The notes: generated from the sequence alone by a model not told the origin. A stretch of DNA of 7,331 nucleotides from Deltaproteobacteria bacterium (GCA_019307165.1 JAFDKD010000442.1:1-7331); one strand, 5' to 3'. Counted from the stretch's first letter, positions 1-6,507 are shown. A program made the numbers and translations.

Positions 1-19
1 CTTACAGGACAGCAAAGAA

Positions 20-99
20 ATTGAGAATTGAAGATTGAAAATTGAAAATTGGTTGTGGCGCTGCGTAGCAGCGCATCCATAAATCTTCAATAACTCAAT
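20..99. repeat. AT-rich inverted repeat with GC hairpin core
   Basis: The left arm at 20-36 (ATTGAG, one base, then ATTGAAGATT) pairs with the right arm at 82-99 (AATCTTCAAT, two bases, then CTCAAT), giving 16 paired bases. At the centre is a perfect 7 bp stem, GCGCTGC at 58-64 and GCAGCGC at 68-74, with loop GTA. Further ATTGAAAATT-like and TTCAATATTCAAT-like motifs flank the arms on both sides. The element lies beyond the 3' end of the RND transporter gene, in DNA with no reading frame. It could be a dispersed extragenic palindrome, a miniature element remnant or part of a terminator region. No transposase or target-site duplication is visible, so its mobility is unproven. Confidence 0.55.
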
Positions 100-132
100 G
101 TTCAATATTCAATGCATAGGGGGCGGCCTAAA

Positions 133-196
133 AGCCGGGCGTGCCGCGGCGTAGGCCCGCTATCAGCGGGACGAAGCCGGGTCTTATGGGCCCGGA
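133..196 (-). terminator. Structured region, possible terminator of the pump operon
   Basis: On the minus strand, just past the transporter stop codon, the transcript could fold with CCGGGC (190-195) against GCCCGG (135-140). An inner perfect hairpin has arms at 156-161 and 165-170 (CCCGCT and AGCGGG, loop of three). The outer stem is followed by CTTTT. The U tract is short and the outer stem spans a long loop, so this is only a plausible intrinsic terminator. It may equally be the GC-rich half of the extragenic repeat that begins at about position 20. Confidence 0.3.
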
Positions 197-209
197 TCTT
201 TACAGCATT

Positions 210-3200
210 CTAAGTCGCCGTGTCGTCTCGGGCGACTCGCCCCCGTTTCAGGCGTTCCCGCAGGGTCTGGAAACCGGCGTACAGGGCCGGTACGATAAAG
301 ATGCCGATCAGGGTGGCTGCCACCATGCCGCTGAATACGGTGGTGCCGATGGCCCGTCGGCTCGCGGCCCCGGCCCCCGAGGCCGCCACCAGCGGCGAGA
401 CCCCCAGAATAAAGGAGAAGGCGGTCATCAATACGGCGCGATAGCGCATTCTTGCCCCTGCCGCGGCCGCCTCGACAATGGACAGCCCGGACTCTCGTTG
501 CTTTTTGGCAAATTCCACGATGAGAATGGCGTTTTTGCTCGCCAGGCCTACCAGCAGCACCAGGCCGATCTGGGCGTAAATGCTCAAGCTCAGATCCCGG
601 ACCCAGAGACCCGCCAGTGCGCCAAGCACGGCAACCGAGATGACAACGATGACGGAAAGGGGAACGGTCCAGCTTTCATACTGGGCTACCAGGAAGAGAT
701 AGCCGAAGAGCAGGGCCAGGGCCAGTAAAATCGGGGCCTGGCCGCTGGTCTTGCGTTCCTGAAAGGAGAGCCCCGACCACTCGAATGCATAATCCGCGGG
801 CAGGGTCTTGTTTGCCACCCGCTCCATGGCATCCATGGCCTGACCCGAACTGATACCCGGCGCCGCCCTGCCGTTGATTTGGGAGGTAGGAAACTGATTG
901 TACCGGGTGATGACCTGAGGCCCGATCATTCTGGACAGGGACACGATGCTTCGCAGTGGGACCATTCTGCCGGATTCGCTGCGCACGTAAAGACGGCCGA
1001 TGTCTTCGGCCGCGTCCCGAAAGGGCTCATCGGCCTGCACTTTCACTTGGAAGACCCGGCTGAACAGGTTGAAATCGTTCACATAGCGCGATCCCAATTG
1101 GGCCTGCAAGGTGGAAAAGACTCTCCTTACCGGTACCTTGAGCGTCTCCGCCTTGGTTCTGTCCAGATCGATAAATATTTGGGGAACGTCGGCCGAATAG
1201 GTGGTAAATACATTTTTCAGTTCAGGGTCCTGGTTGGCGGCCATCACCAGTGCCCGGGTGACGGCCCCCAATTCGGCGGGGCTCTGATTGGCCAGGGCCT
1301 GGAGTCGGAAATCGAACCCCCCCGTGCGGCCCAGACCTCGAATGGCGGGCGGGGAAAAGACCGCGATTTGAGCTTGGGGTATGGCGGCAAGCTCGCGGCG
1401 CACCCGCCTTAAAACGCGGTCGAGCCCGGTTTCTTCGGTGGTGCGTTCATCCCAGGGTTTCAGCACGCAGATGGCAATGCCCACGTTCTCGTTGTTGCCG
1501 CTGATGAAACTCAGGCCGCTGATGCCGATGGTGTCGGCCACCCCATCAATCCCGCCCGCTATCTCGCTCACTTGATGCATGACCTTGCGGGTGCGCTCCA
1601 GGGAGGCGGATTCGGGCAGCTGAATGTTGATGTAAAAGACGCCCTGGTCCTCCATGGGAAGAAAGCTGGTGGGACGGCTCGCGAAGAGCAGGTACGCGGC
1701 GGCCATCACCAGCGCCATAAAAAGCGCTGTTACGACGAGACGCCGGGTGAGCCAGGAGGCGACGGCAACGTAGCCTTTTCGGGAGGCGGCCAGGGACCTG
1801 CCGAACCAGGCAAGGGGGCCCCGCCGGACAACGCGCGGGGACCGCAGTAGGGTGGCGCACAGGGCCGGGCTCAGGGTGAGGGCGTTTACGCTCGATATCA
1901 CCACCGCGGTGGAGATGGTCACCGCGAACTCCCGGTACAGCTGCCCGGTGATGCCCGGCAGGAATGCCACGGGCACGAAGACCGCCAGCAGCACCAGGGT
2001 CGTGGCAATGACAGGTCCGGTGACCTGTCCCATGCCCTTCAAGGTGGCCGCTTTGGGCGGCAGTCCCTCTTCGGCCATGATCCGCTGGACGTTTTCGACC
2101 ACCACGATGGCGTCGTCCACCACCAGCCCGATGGCCAGGACCAGGGCGAAGAGAGTGATCGTATTGATGCTGTTTCCCAGCACCAGCAGGAGTCCGATGG
2201 TCCCGACCATGGAAACCGGTATGGTGAGGGAGGGGATCATCGTAGCCCGCCAGTCCTGGAGGAACAGAAAGGTCACGCCCACCACGAGCATAAACGTAAT
2301 CGCCAGGGTGGTGACGATCTCTTTGATGGCGGACCTGACGTACTTGGTGGTGTCGTAGGTCAACTGATACCGGAAATCCTTTGGAAAACGCTTGGCCAGC
2401 CGCTCCATCTCGGCCTTGACCGCATTTGCCGTTTGAAGGGCGTTGGCCCCGGTGGTCTGGTACACGCCCACGGCCAGGGCGGGGTAGTTGTTTAGGGTGG
2501 AGGTGCGGGTGTATGACTTGGCGCCCAGTTCCACCCGGGCGATGTCCCGAATGCGAACCAGGCCCCCGGCCTCGTTGCCGCTCACGATGATGTCCTTGAA
2601 CGCCTCCACGTCGGTGAGCCGCCCTTCGGCCCGGAGGGTGTACTGGACCTGCTGATCGGGTCCCGTGGGCGCGGTCCCAATGGAGCCGGCCACGGCCTGA
2701 ACGTTCTGCCTCTGGATGGCCGCGATCACGTCATCGGCGGTCAGGCCCCGGGCGGCCATGCGGCGGGGGTTCATCCAGATGCGCATGCTATAGTCCAGGG
2801 CGCCGAAGATCCTGGCCTCGCTCACGCCCTTCACCCGAGCCAGGGCGTCCTTCACGTTGATGCTGACATAGTTGCTCATGGAAAGGATGTCGAGGGCGCC
2901 CTCGGGAGAAAAAAAATTGATTACCCCCAGGATGTCCGAGGAGCGGGCCCGAACCTGGACGCCGAGTTTGACCACGTCGGGCGGGAGAAAAGGGGTCGCC
3001 TGCTGGATCCGGTTCTGAACGTTGACCTGGGCGATGGCGGGGTCGGTGCCCACCTCGAAGTAGATGCTCAGGCTGTACTGGCCGTTGTTGGAGCAGCTGG
3101 AGGTCATGTAGATCATGTCCTCCACGCCGTTTACACCGGCCTCCAGGGGGGCGGCCACGCTGTTGGCGAGAACCGCGGCATTGGCCCCCGGGTAGGTGGC

Positions 3201-3341
3201 CCCCACCCTGATTTCGGGCGGCGTGATCCGGGGGTAATGGGCCACCGGGATGCTCGTCAACGCCAGAATCCCCGCCATGAAAATCAGCATCGAGAGCACG
3301 ATGGCCAATCGGGGCCTTTCAATGAAGACACGGCTGATCAT
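210..3341 (-). CDS. RND multidrug efflux transporter, inner-membrane subunit (AcrB/MexB-like, HAE1 family)
   Basis: Proton-driven inner-membrane pump that moves hydrophobic or amphiphilic compounds from the periplasm or membrane into an outer-membrane channel, working as a trimer. The 1043 residues match the usual family length. Seen directly: an N-terminal membrane segment after MISRVFIERP; two large periplasmic loops (about 30-335 and 555-865); and two groups of membrane helices (about 338-500 and 868-1025). The proton-relay residues are present: D409 and D410 in GLVVDDAIVVVEN, K936 in GLASKNAILIVEF, and R968 in the RMRYRAVLMT segment, matching AcrB D407, D408, K940 and R971. FLPMEDQG at about 560-567 and GAGAASRRAIGTTVFSGM near the C-terminus are also typical. 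The gene follows the adaptor gene on the same strand after a 200 bp spacer, so the two are probably one operon. The ribosome site before the ATG is weak. No outer-membrane factor gene is visible. Substrates cannot be predicted. No frameshift or missing key residue was found. Confidence 0.96.
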   Translation of the reverse strand: MISRVFIERPRLAIVLSMLIFMAGILALTSIPVAHYPRITPPEIRVGATYPGANAAVLANSVAAPLEAGVNGVEDMIYMTSSCSNNGQYSLSIYFEVGTDPAIAQVNVQNRIQQATPFLPPDVVKLGVQVRARSSDILGVINFFSPEGALDILSMSNYVSINVKDALARVKGVSEARIFGALDYSMRIWMNPRRMAARGLTADDVIAAIQRQNVQAVAGSIGTAPTGPDQQVQYTLRAEGRLTDVEAFKDIIVSGNEAGGLVRIRDIARVELGAKSYTRTSTLNNYPALAVGVYQTTGANALQTANAVKAEMERLAKRFPKDFRYQLTYDTTKYVRSAIKEIVTTLAITFMLVVGVTFLFLQDWRATMIPSLTIPVSMVGTIGLLLVLGNSINTITLFALVLAIGLVVDDAIVVVENVQRIMAEEGLPPKAATLKGMGQVTGPVIATTLVLLAVFVPVAFLPGITGQLYREFAVTISTAVVISSVNALTLSPALCATLLRSPRVVRRGPLAWFGRSLAASRKGYVAVASWLTRRLVVTALFMALVMAAAYLLFASRPTSFLPMEDQGVFYINIQLPESASLERTRKVMHQVSEIAGGIDGVADTIGISGLSFISGNNENVGIAICVLKPWDERTTEETGLDRVLRRVRRELAAIPQAQIAVFSPPAIRGLGRTGGFDFRLQALANQSPAELGAVTRALVMAANQDPELKNVFTTYSADVPQIFIDLDRTKAETLKVPVRRVFSTLQAQLGSRYVNDFNLFSRVFQVKVQADEPFRDAAEDIGRLYVRSESGRMVPLRSIVSLSRMIGPQVITRYNQFPTSQINGRAAPGISSGQAMDAMERVANKTLPADYAFEWSGLSFQERKTSGQAPILLALALLFGYLFLVAQYESWTVPLSVIVVISVAVLGALAGLWVRDLSLSIYAQIGLVLLVGLASKNAILIVEFAKKQRESGLSIVEAAAAGARMRYRAVLMTAFSFILGVSPLVAASGAGAASRRAIGTTVFSGMVAATLIGIFIVPALYAGFQTLRERLKRGRVARDDTAT

Positions 3342-3362
3342 ATGGACTCGTTATAACGTTTG

Positions 3363-3376
3363 CAAAACCGGTTTTG
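3363..3376. promoter_or_regulatory. Perfect 14 bp palindrome upstream of the RND transporter gene
   Basis: CAAAACCGGTTTTG reads the same on both strands and lies about 22 bp before the transporter start codon on the minus strand. A second perfect palindrome, CGTTATAACG, is at 3349-3358, even closer to the start. Such sites could bind a dimeric repressor, or the transcript could form a small hairpin near the translation start. No adjacent regulator gene is visible to support the operator reading. Confidence 0.3.
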
Positions 3377-3424
3377 TAGCAACATCGGTATTATTTCGCT
3401 ATGTCATTGCGGAAGTGCGGACCA

Positions 3425-3477
3425 TGGCTTCGCCAGGTTGAGAGTGGCTTCGCCAGGTTCAGGTTAAGGTCCAGGTT
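3425..3477. repeat. Short direct repeats in the adaptor-transporter spacer
   Basis: The 15-mer TGGCTTCGCCAGGTT occurs at 3425-3439 and again at 3445-3459, a 20 bp period. Each copy can form a tiny hairpin (TGGC, TTC, GCCA). CAGGTT occurs four times: 3434-3439, 3454-3459, 3460-3465 and 3472-3477. There is no open reading frame of substance here. The repeats look like local slippage products or part of a dispersed extragenic repeat. Confidence 0.6.
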
Positions 3478-3523
3478 GAGAAAAGGAAAACACAAGCGTC
3501 AATCTGTTGCTCAACCTTAACCT
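3461..3523 (-). promoter_or_regulatory. Bulged stem-loop between adaptor and transporter genes
   Basis: On the minus-strand transcript, AGGTTAAGG then TTGAG (3523 down to 3510) can pair with CTCAA (3480-3476) and CCTTAACCT (3469-3461). This gives 14 base pairs interrupted by one six-base bulge, with a loop of about 29 bases. It starts about 18 bases after the adaptor stop codon. No U run follows the stem, so it does not look like a standard terminator. It could stabilise the adaptor mRNA or lower transporter expression relative to the adaptor. The rest of the 200 bp spacer holds no gene. Confidence 0.4.
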
Positions 3524-3541
3524 CAGCCTCGGCCTGTCCGC

Positions 3542-4681
3542 CTACTCCTCTTCGGCCCGAACGGTCCGCACCGTCTGGCCGGGACGCACTTTCTGCAACC
3601 CGTACACGACGATGCTGTCCCCCGCTTTCAAGCCGGACGTCACCGCCCAGCCGGTCCCCACCGCGGCGCCGCGCGCGATGCGACGGACCTGAACCCGGCT
3701 TTCCGGGTCCACCGCCAACACATACAGGCCGTCCTTATCCTCCAGCACCGCGGACTGAGGGACCACCGGCAGTCGCAGGGGTCGGCGTCGGCTGACGAGC
3801 ACGGTCACGTATTGACCGGGCAGGAGGATGTCCACCGGGTTGTCGAAGACCGCGCGCACCGCAATGGTGCCGGTGCCGGGGTCCACCTGGGGATCGGAAA
3901 AATCCATCCGGCCGGCCGTCGGGTACATGAGGCCGTTGGGGAGTTTTAGATTGGGCACCAGTTCGGCGGGAAGGTGGTCGGGGTTGTCGGCGGCCTTCAT
4001 CCGGTCGGTGACGTATTCATTTTCGCTCACCGAATAGACCACCCGAATCGGGTCCAGCTGGACGATGCGGGCCAGGGCGCCGGAGTCGGGACCCACCAGA
4101 TTGCCCAGCGTGTAGGCGGCGCGGCCGATCCGTCCGCCGATAGGGGCCTTGATGGTCGTGTATCCCAGGTTGAGTTTCGCCTTCTGAAGAACGGCTTCAG
4201 CCTGCTGCATCAGGGCCCGGGCGGTCTGTTTGGCGGCCAGGGCGCTGTCCATATCGGTGGCCGCAACGCCCCCGGCCCGGACCGACTTCAGGCGTTCGAT
4301 GTATCGAAGGGCCTTGTCCAGGGTAGCCCCGGCCAGGGCTACCTTGGCCAGGGCCTCGTTGAGTTCCGCCTCATAGGGGGCCCGCTCTAACTGAAAGAGC
4401 AGCCTTCCCGCCGCGACCTCGCCGCCTTCCTCAAAGGCCATTTTTCTGATGTACCCGTCCACCCGGGCCTTCAGGTCCACGGACTGGATGGCTTCGATCC
4501 GGCCCACATACTCCGCGGCCGGGTTCACGTCCTTTTCCGGCACTTTCAGGACCGTGACCACCGGCGGCGCGGCCCCCGGAGGCCCGGGTTGGGCCGAGGT
4601 CCCGCCGGATATTGAAAGACAGGCCGCCGCGGCCGCCGCCAAAACGGATAACAGACGTGCAAAGCTTGAAATTTTCGGCAT
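3542..4681 (-). CDS. RND efflux periplasmic adaptor subunit (membrane fusion protein, AcrA/MexA-like)
   Basis: Links the inner-membrane RND pump to an outer-membrane channel. From the chosen ATG the product has 379 residues, normal for the family. Seen: a signal sequence (1-30) with a run of alanines before C21, which may be a lipoprotein attachment site although the lipobox is weak; a lipoyl half near 58-99 (ARVDGYI and LLFQLE); an alpha-hairpin, coiled-coil-like region (about 100-170); the second lipoyl half with TTIKAPIGGRIGR (175-187); a beta-barrel domain (about 209-300, including DPIRVVYSVSEN and LLPGQYV); and a C-terminal domain (PQSAVLEDKDGLYVL). The start at 4681 is preferred because it directly gives a signal peptide and has AAGGG just upstream. 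An ATG at 4708 is the alternative. Longer starts (4801-4804) are unlikely because a 31 bp length difference from the related copy at 6400-6480 would break the frame. It is the first gene of the pump operon. Confidence 0.94.
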   Translation of the reverse strand: MPKISSFARLLSVLAAAAAACLSISGGTSAQPGPPGAAPPVVTVLKVPEKDVNPAAEYVGRIEAIQSVDLKARVDGYIRKMAFEEGGEVAAGRLLFQLERAPYEAELNEALAKVALAGATLDKALRYIERLKSVRAGGVAATDMDSALAAKQTARALMQQAEAVLQKAKLNLGYTTIKAPIGGRIGRAAYTLGNLVGPDSGALARIVQLDPIRVVYSVSENEYVTDRMKAADNPDHLPAELVPNLKLPNGLMYPTAGRMDFSDPQVDPGTGTIAVRAVFDNPVDILLPGQYVTVLVSRRRPLRLPVVPQSAVLEDKDGLYVLAVDPESRVQVRRIARGAAVGTGWAVTSGLKAGDSIVVYGLQKVRPGQTVRTVRAEEE

Positions 4682-4880
4682 CGGCCCTTTACATTTCCAA
4701 AAAAGCATATCATTTTGCCTATCGCCCGGAAATACCCCCGGAGGGACATATTCCCTCCGGCGCAGCAGAGGCCGGGCAAATTCCGTGCGGTTATCGGACA
4801 TCAACGATAGAGAGGTTGCGCAAGCATGTCAATTCAAGAGAAGAAAAAACGTACGCCGTTTTTTGTGGGTTTTACTGGTG
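4519..4880. repeat. Left copy of a diverged ~350 bp direct repeat
   Basis: This segment matches 6217-6566 in the same orientation. It covers the first part of the adaptor gene (through codons for PEKDVNP), the divergent intergenic region and the start of a plus-strand reading frame. The longest exact match is 23 bp, at 4797-4819 and 6479-6501. TTTACA and CATTTT, separated by 17 bp, are shared at 4688-4716 and 6401-6429. The left copy is 31 bp longer between these landmarks, largely because it contains the palindrome at 4738-4760. Edges were placed by eye and the right edge is uncertain by about 20 bp. Confidence 0.8.
4738..4760. promoter_or_regulatory. Perfect 9-bp-arm palindrome in the divergent intergenic region
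   Basis: CCGGAGGGA (4738-4746) and TCCCTCCGG (4752-4760) are exact reverse complements separated by CATAT. The site lies 57 bp upstream of the chosen adaptor start and 66 bp upstream of the remnant plus-strand start. It is absent from the equivalent position of the related copy near 6430-6470. It could be an operator for a dimeric regulator of the pump, or a hairpin in the 5' leader of the adaptor mRNA. No regulator gene is adjacent. Confidence 0.45.
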
Positions 4881-4924
4881 ATCTGCGTGAATCCGTAGAT
4901 TATCTTTGCGGCCGCATCCTATAG
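4826..4924 (+). pseudogene. Truncated 5' remnant of the metallophosphoesterase gene
   Basis: The ATG at 4826 opens a 32-codon frame beginning MSIQEKKK, closely matching MPIQEKKR at the start of the phosphoesterase gene at 6508. The upstream DNA, including the AGAGAGG ribosome site (4809-4815), is shared with that gene. After about eight codons the small gaps between copies put the reading frame out of register. The encoded residues then no longer form a signal peptide, and a stop follows at 4922-4924. The frame ends overlapping the stop codon of the convergent radical SAM gene. It is therefore read as a gene fragment left by duplication or recombination. A functional 32-residue peptide is possible but has no support. 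Confidence 0.7.
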
Positions 4925-6031
4925 AAATCGATACCCCTGGATATCCAGGTTGGTGAGCCCCGCCTCCCGCGCCCACCTTACTGCATCGTCATATTCCCCC
5001 CTGGTAATTCTTCGCGAAATCGGCGGATACTCGGAAGCCTTGTACACGGGCGTGTACTGGGACATGACGTTGACGTAGGTATCTGCGGGCAGGTTCTCCC
5101 CAATCCACTTCATCACGGCGCGCGTGCCGGCGATGTTGTTGGGCATGACCAGGTGGCGTACGATCAGCCCCCTGCGGATGAGCCCGTCGGCGGAGGGGCG
5201 TGCCGTGCCCACCTGCCGGTGCATCTCGATCAGGGCCGCCTTTGTCAGCTGGGGATAGGTGTCGGCGCCGGATGAGTACTTTTCAGCCATGCCGCCGTCA
5301 GCGTACTTGAAGTCAGGCAGGTAGATGTCAACAATGCCGTCCAGAAGGCGGAGGATTTCGGGCCGCTCCCAGCCGCATGTGTTGTAAACAATGGGCAGCC
5401 TCAGGCCCATGCCGGCCGCCAGATCCACCGCGCGCACGATGTGGGCCGAATAATGGGTGGGGGTCACCACGTTGATGTTGCCGCAGCCGATTTTTTGGAG
5501 GGTGAGCATCATTCCTGCAAGGTCTTCTATGCTTCTTTCAGATCCCGCGCCTCCCTGGCTTATCTGCCAGTTGATGCAGAATACGCACCGAAGCCCGCAG
5601 TTGGTGAAGAACACCGCGCCCGACCCGCCGGTGCCCACCAGGCCTTTTTCCTCGCCGAAGTGGGGGTGATGTGCCGCTATTTCCAGTTTGGCCGATGCCC
5701 CGCAAAAACCAGTGTCGCTCGCCAGCCTGTCCGTACCGCACATCCTGGGGCACAGCTCGCATGACGCCATCAGCCCCCAAAGCTTTTCCGCCCTTTGGCT
5801 CAGCTCCCCTGTCTGGTGGAGCGCGAGGAATGCCGGTTCAAATTCGGGATGGGCGGTCCGCGCCGCCGTGCCGCGTTCCGGGGAATCCTCCGTTTCGCGC
5901 CCCGGGCGGCTATCCGCCGGCCCGCTTTGCTCTTTGCATGAGGTGGACATGGGCAGCAGGGGGAAAGCCGCCGCCGAGCCTGCCAGGTGCAGGCATGATC
6001 GCAGGAACGATCTTCTTGTAAGCCGCTCCAT
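4919..6031 (-). CDS. PflX-family radical SAM protein with Tat-type N-terminus
   Basis: A radical SAM iron-sulfur protein related to pyruvate formate-lyase activating enzymes (PflX, COG1313-like). The substrate is unknown. Seen in 370 residues: the radical SAM CX3CX2C motif at C145, C149 and C152 (NCGLRCVFC); a second cysteine set at C91, C94, C98 and C110 (CELCPRMC...GFC), typical of this family; and the family signatures VTPTHYSAHIV, PIVYNTCGW, GIVDIYLPDFKY, IEMHRQVG and LIVRHLVMPNN. The N-terminus carries TRRSFLR (5-11), a hydrophobic stretch and then C32, resembling a Tat signal with a possible lipoprotein cysteine. Residues 33-60 are low-complexity and polar, like a linker. AGGAGG five bases before the ATG fixes the start. 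The gene lies between the two copies of the ~350 bp repeat and has its own leader, so it is probably transcribed alone. Export of a radical SAM enzyme would be unusual. Confidence 0.92.
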   Translation of the reverse strand: MERLTRRSFLRSCLHLAGSAAAFPLLPMSTSCKEQSGPADSRPGRETEDSPERGTAARTAHPEFEPAFLALHQTGELSQRAEKLWGLMASCELCPRMCGTDRLASDTGFCGASAKLEIAAHHPHFGEEKGLVGTGGSGAVFFTNCGLRCVFCINWQISQGGAGSERSIEDLAGMMLTLQKIGCGNINVVTPTHYSAHIVRAVDLAAGMGLRLPIVYNTCGWERPEILRLLDGIVDIYLPDFKYADGGMAEKYSSGADTYPQLTKAALIEMHRQVGTARPSADGLIRRGLIVRHLVMPNNIAGTRAVMKWIGENLPADTYVNVMSQYTPVYKASEYPPISRRITRGEYDDAVRWAREAGLTNLDIQGYRFL

Positions 6032-6036
6032 GGCAC

Positions 6037-6042
6037 CCTCCT
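6037..6042 (-). promoter_or_regulatory. Strong Shine-Dalgarno of the radical SAM gene
   Basis: The minus strand reads AGGAGG here, five bases before the ATG at 6031. This supports the start that includes the twin-arginine leader. Part of the site (AAAGG) could pair with CCTTT just upstream in the transcript, forming a 5 bp hairpin that would partly hide it. Confidence 0.8.
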
Positions 6043-6053
6043 TTCACGAAAAG

Positions 6054-6136
6054 GGTGGGAGGATATACTCTTATGGGCAGTTTTTTGCCTGTCGATCAAG
6101 ATATTTCAGCAGGTAGAATGGAAGAGTCCTCCCACC
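6054..6136 (-). promoter_or_regulatory. Structured 5' leader of the radical SAM gene, candidate cis-regulatory RNA
   Basis: On the minus strand GGTGGGAGGA (from 6136-6127) is exactly complementary to TCCTCCCACC (from 6063-6054). Three more pairs (CTC with GAG) follow inward after a four-base TATA bulge. The enclosed region of about 53 bases contains smaller pairings, including GGCA with TGCC (6089-6086 and 6079-6076) and CCTG with CAGG. The closing strand lies about ten bases upstream of the Shine-Dalgarno, where alternative folding could control translation. It does not match any riboswitch class I recognise. Confidence 0.4.
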
Positions 6137-6169
6137 GTCTTGCCGTCTTTCCCGAATAGAGATAGAGAT

Positions 6170-6197
6170 ATAATAGTACGAAAACGGAAACGGTTAA
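6170..6197 (-). promoter_or_regulatory. Possible sigma-70-like promoter for the radical SAM gene
   Basis: The minus strand reads TTAACC (6197-6192), 16 bases, then TATTAT (6175-6170): four of six and five of six matches to the -35 and -10 consensus. It lies in a locally AT-rich patch and would give a leader of about 130 bases that includes the stem described at 6054-6136. This is a pattern match only. Confidence 0.3.
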
Positions 6198-6216
6198 ATA
6201 GAAATTATCCTTCTCC

Positions 6217-6421
6217 CCGGGTTCACGTCCTTCTCCGGCGCCTTGAGGACCGTGAACACGGGCCGCGCGCCCCGATTCGGGGGCCCGGGTTCGGCCGAGG
6301 TTCGGCCGAGGTCCGGCCGGCCATCTAAAGGCAGTCCGCATACGGCCGTCGCCAATACGGATGTGAGACGTATAAAGCGGGAGCTTTTTTTAATTGACCC
6401 TTTACATAGCCAATAAATCAT
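6217..6421 (-). pseudogene. Decayed 5' fragment of a second RND adaptor gene
   Basis: The minus-strand frame starting at 6421 reads MIYWLCKG..., then a decayed signal-like stretch RFIRLTSVLATAVC, then PEPGPP-like sequence (AEPGPP) and TVLKAPEKDVNP. The intact adaptor has MLFWKCKG, SVLAAAAAAC, QPGPP and TVLKVPEKDVNP at the same places. Homology stops right after the VNP codons near 6218. The frame then runs into unrelated sequence and ends at a stop at 6194-6196. The codon matching the intact gene's preferred ATG has become ATT. Everything downstream (lipoyl, hairpin, barrel) is missing, so no working adaptor can be made. Confidence 0.82.
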
Positions 6422-6490
6422 GCCATTTTTCCTATTGTCCGCCCCAGCACCGGCCCGGCAGATTTCATGGGGTCATCAGACATCAACGAT

Positions 6491-6497
6491 AGAGAGG
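6491..6497 (+). promoter_or_regulatory. Ribosome binding site of the metallophosphoesterase gene
   Basis: AGAGAGG lies ten bases before the ATG at 6508. It is inside the 23 bp block that is identical in both repeat copies. This supports the ATG at 6508, which also starts directly with a good signal peptide. Confidence 0.6.
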
Positions 6498-6507
6498 TTG
6501 CTTAATC

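Noticed and set aside
141..728. 195-codon plus-strand open frame
   Set aside because: Lies antisense to the transporter C-terminal part. Composition reads as a shadow of GC-rich coding DNA, with no recognisable domain or good ribosome site.
1852..2358. 168-codon plus-strand open frame
   Set aside because: Antisense to the strongly conserved membrane region of the RND transporter; its low-complexity Thr/Met/Ser content is typical of an antisense shadow.
3425..3477. Possible CRISPR-like repeat array
   Set aside because: Units are only 6-15 bp with 0-12 bp between them and no unique spacers of regular size; no cas genes are present.
3974..4390. 138-codon plus-strand open frame
   Set aside because: Antisense to the adaptor gene, whose domains are clear; no independent coding evidence.
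4682..4804. Longer adaptor N-terminus starting at a TTG (4804) or ATG (4801)
   Set aside because: It would place 40 extra residues before the signal peptide and has no ribosome site. The matching region of the other repeat copy differs by 31 bp, which would break the frame.
4449..4898. 149-codon plus-strand open frame crossing the divergent intergenic region
   Set aside because: Overlaps the adaptor 5' end and the palindrome. The shared start with the phosphoesterase (4826) is in another frame and explains the conserved sequence better.
6169..6174. Perfect TATAAT on the plus strand
   Set aside because: No suitable -35 hexamer was seen at the right distance, and transcription from here would first cross the antisense adaptor fragment. 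The overlapping minus-strand TATTAT has a better-placed partner.
6096..6341. 81-codon minus-strand open frame
   Set aside because: Runs in a different frame from the recognisable adaptor fragment and has no conserved content.
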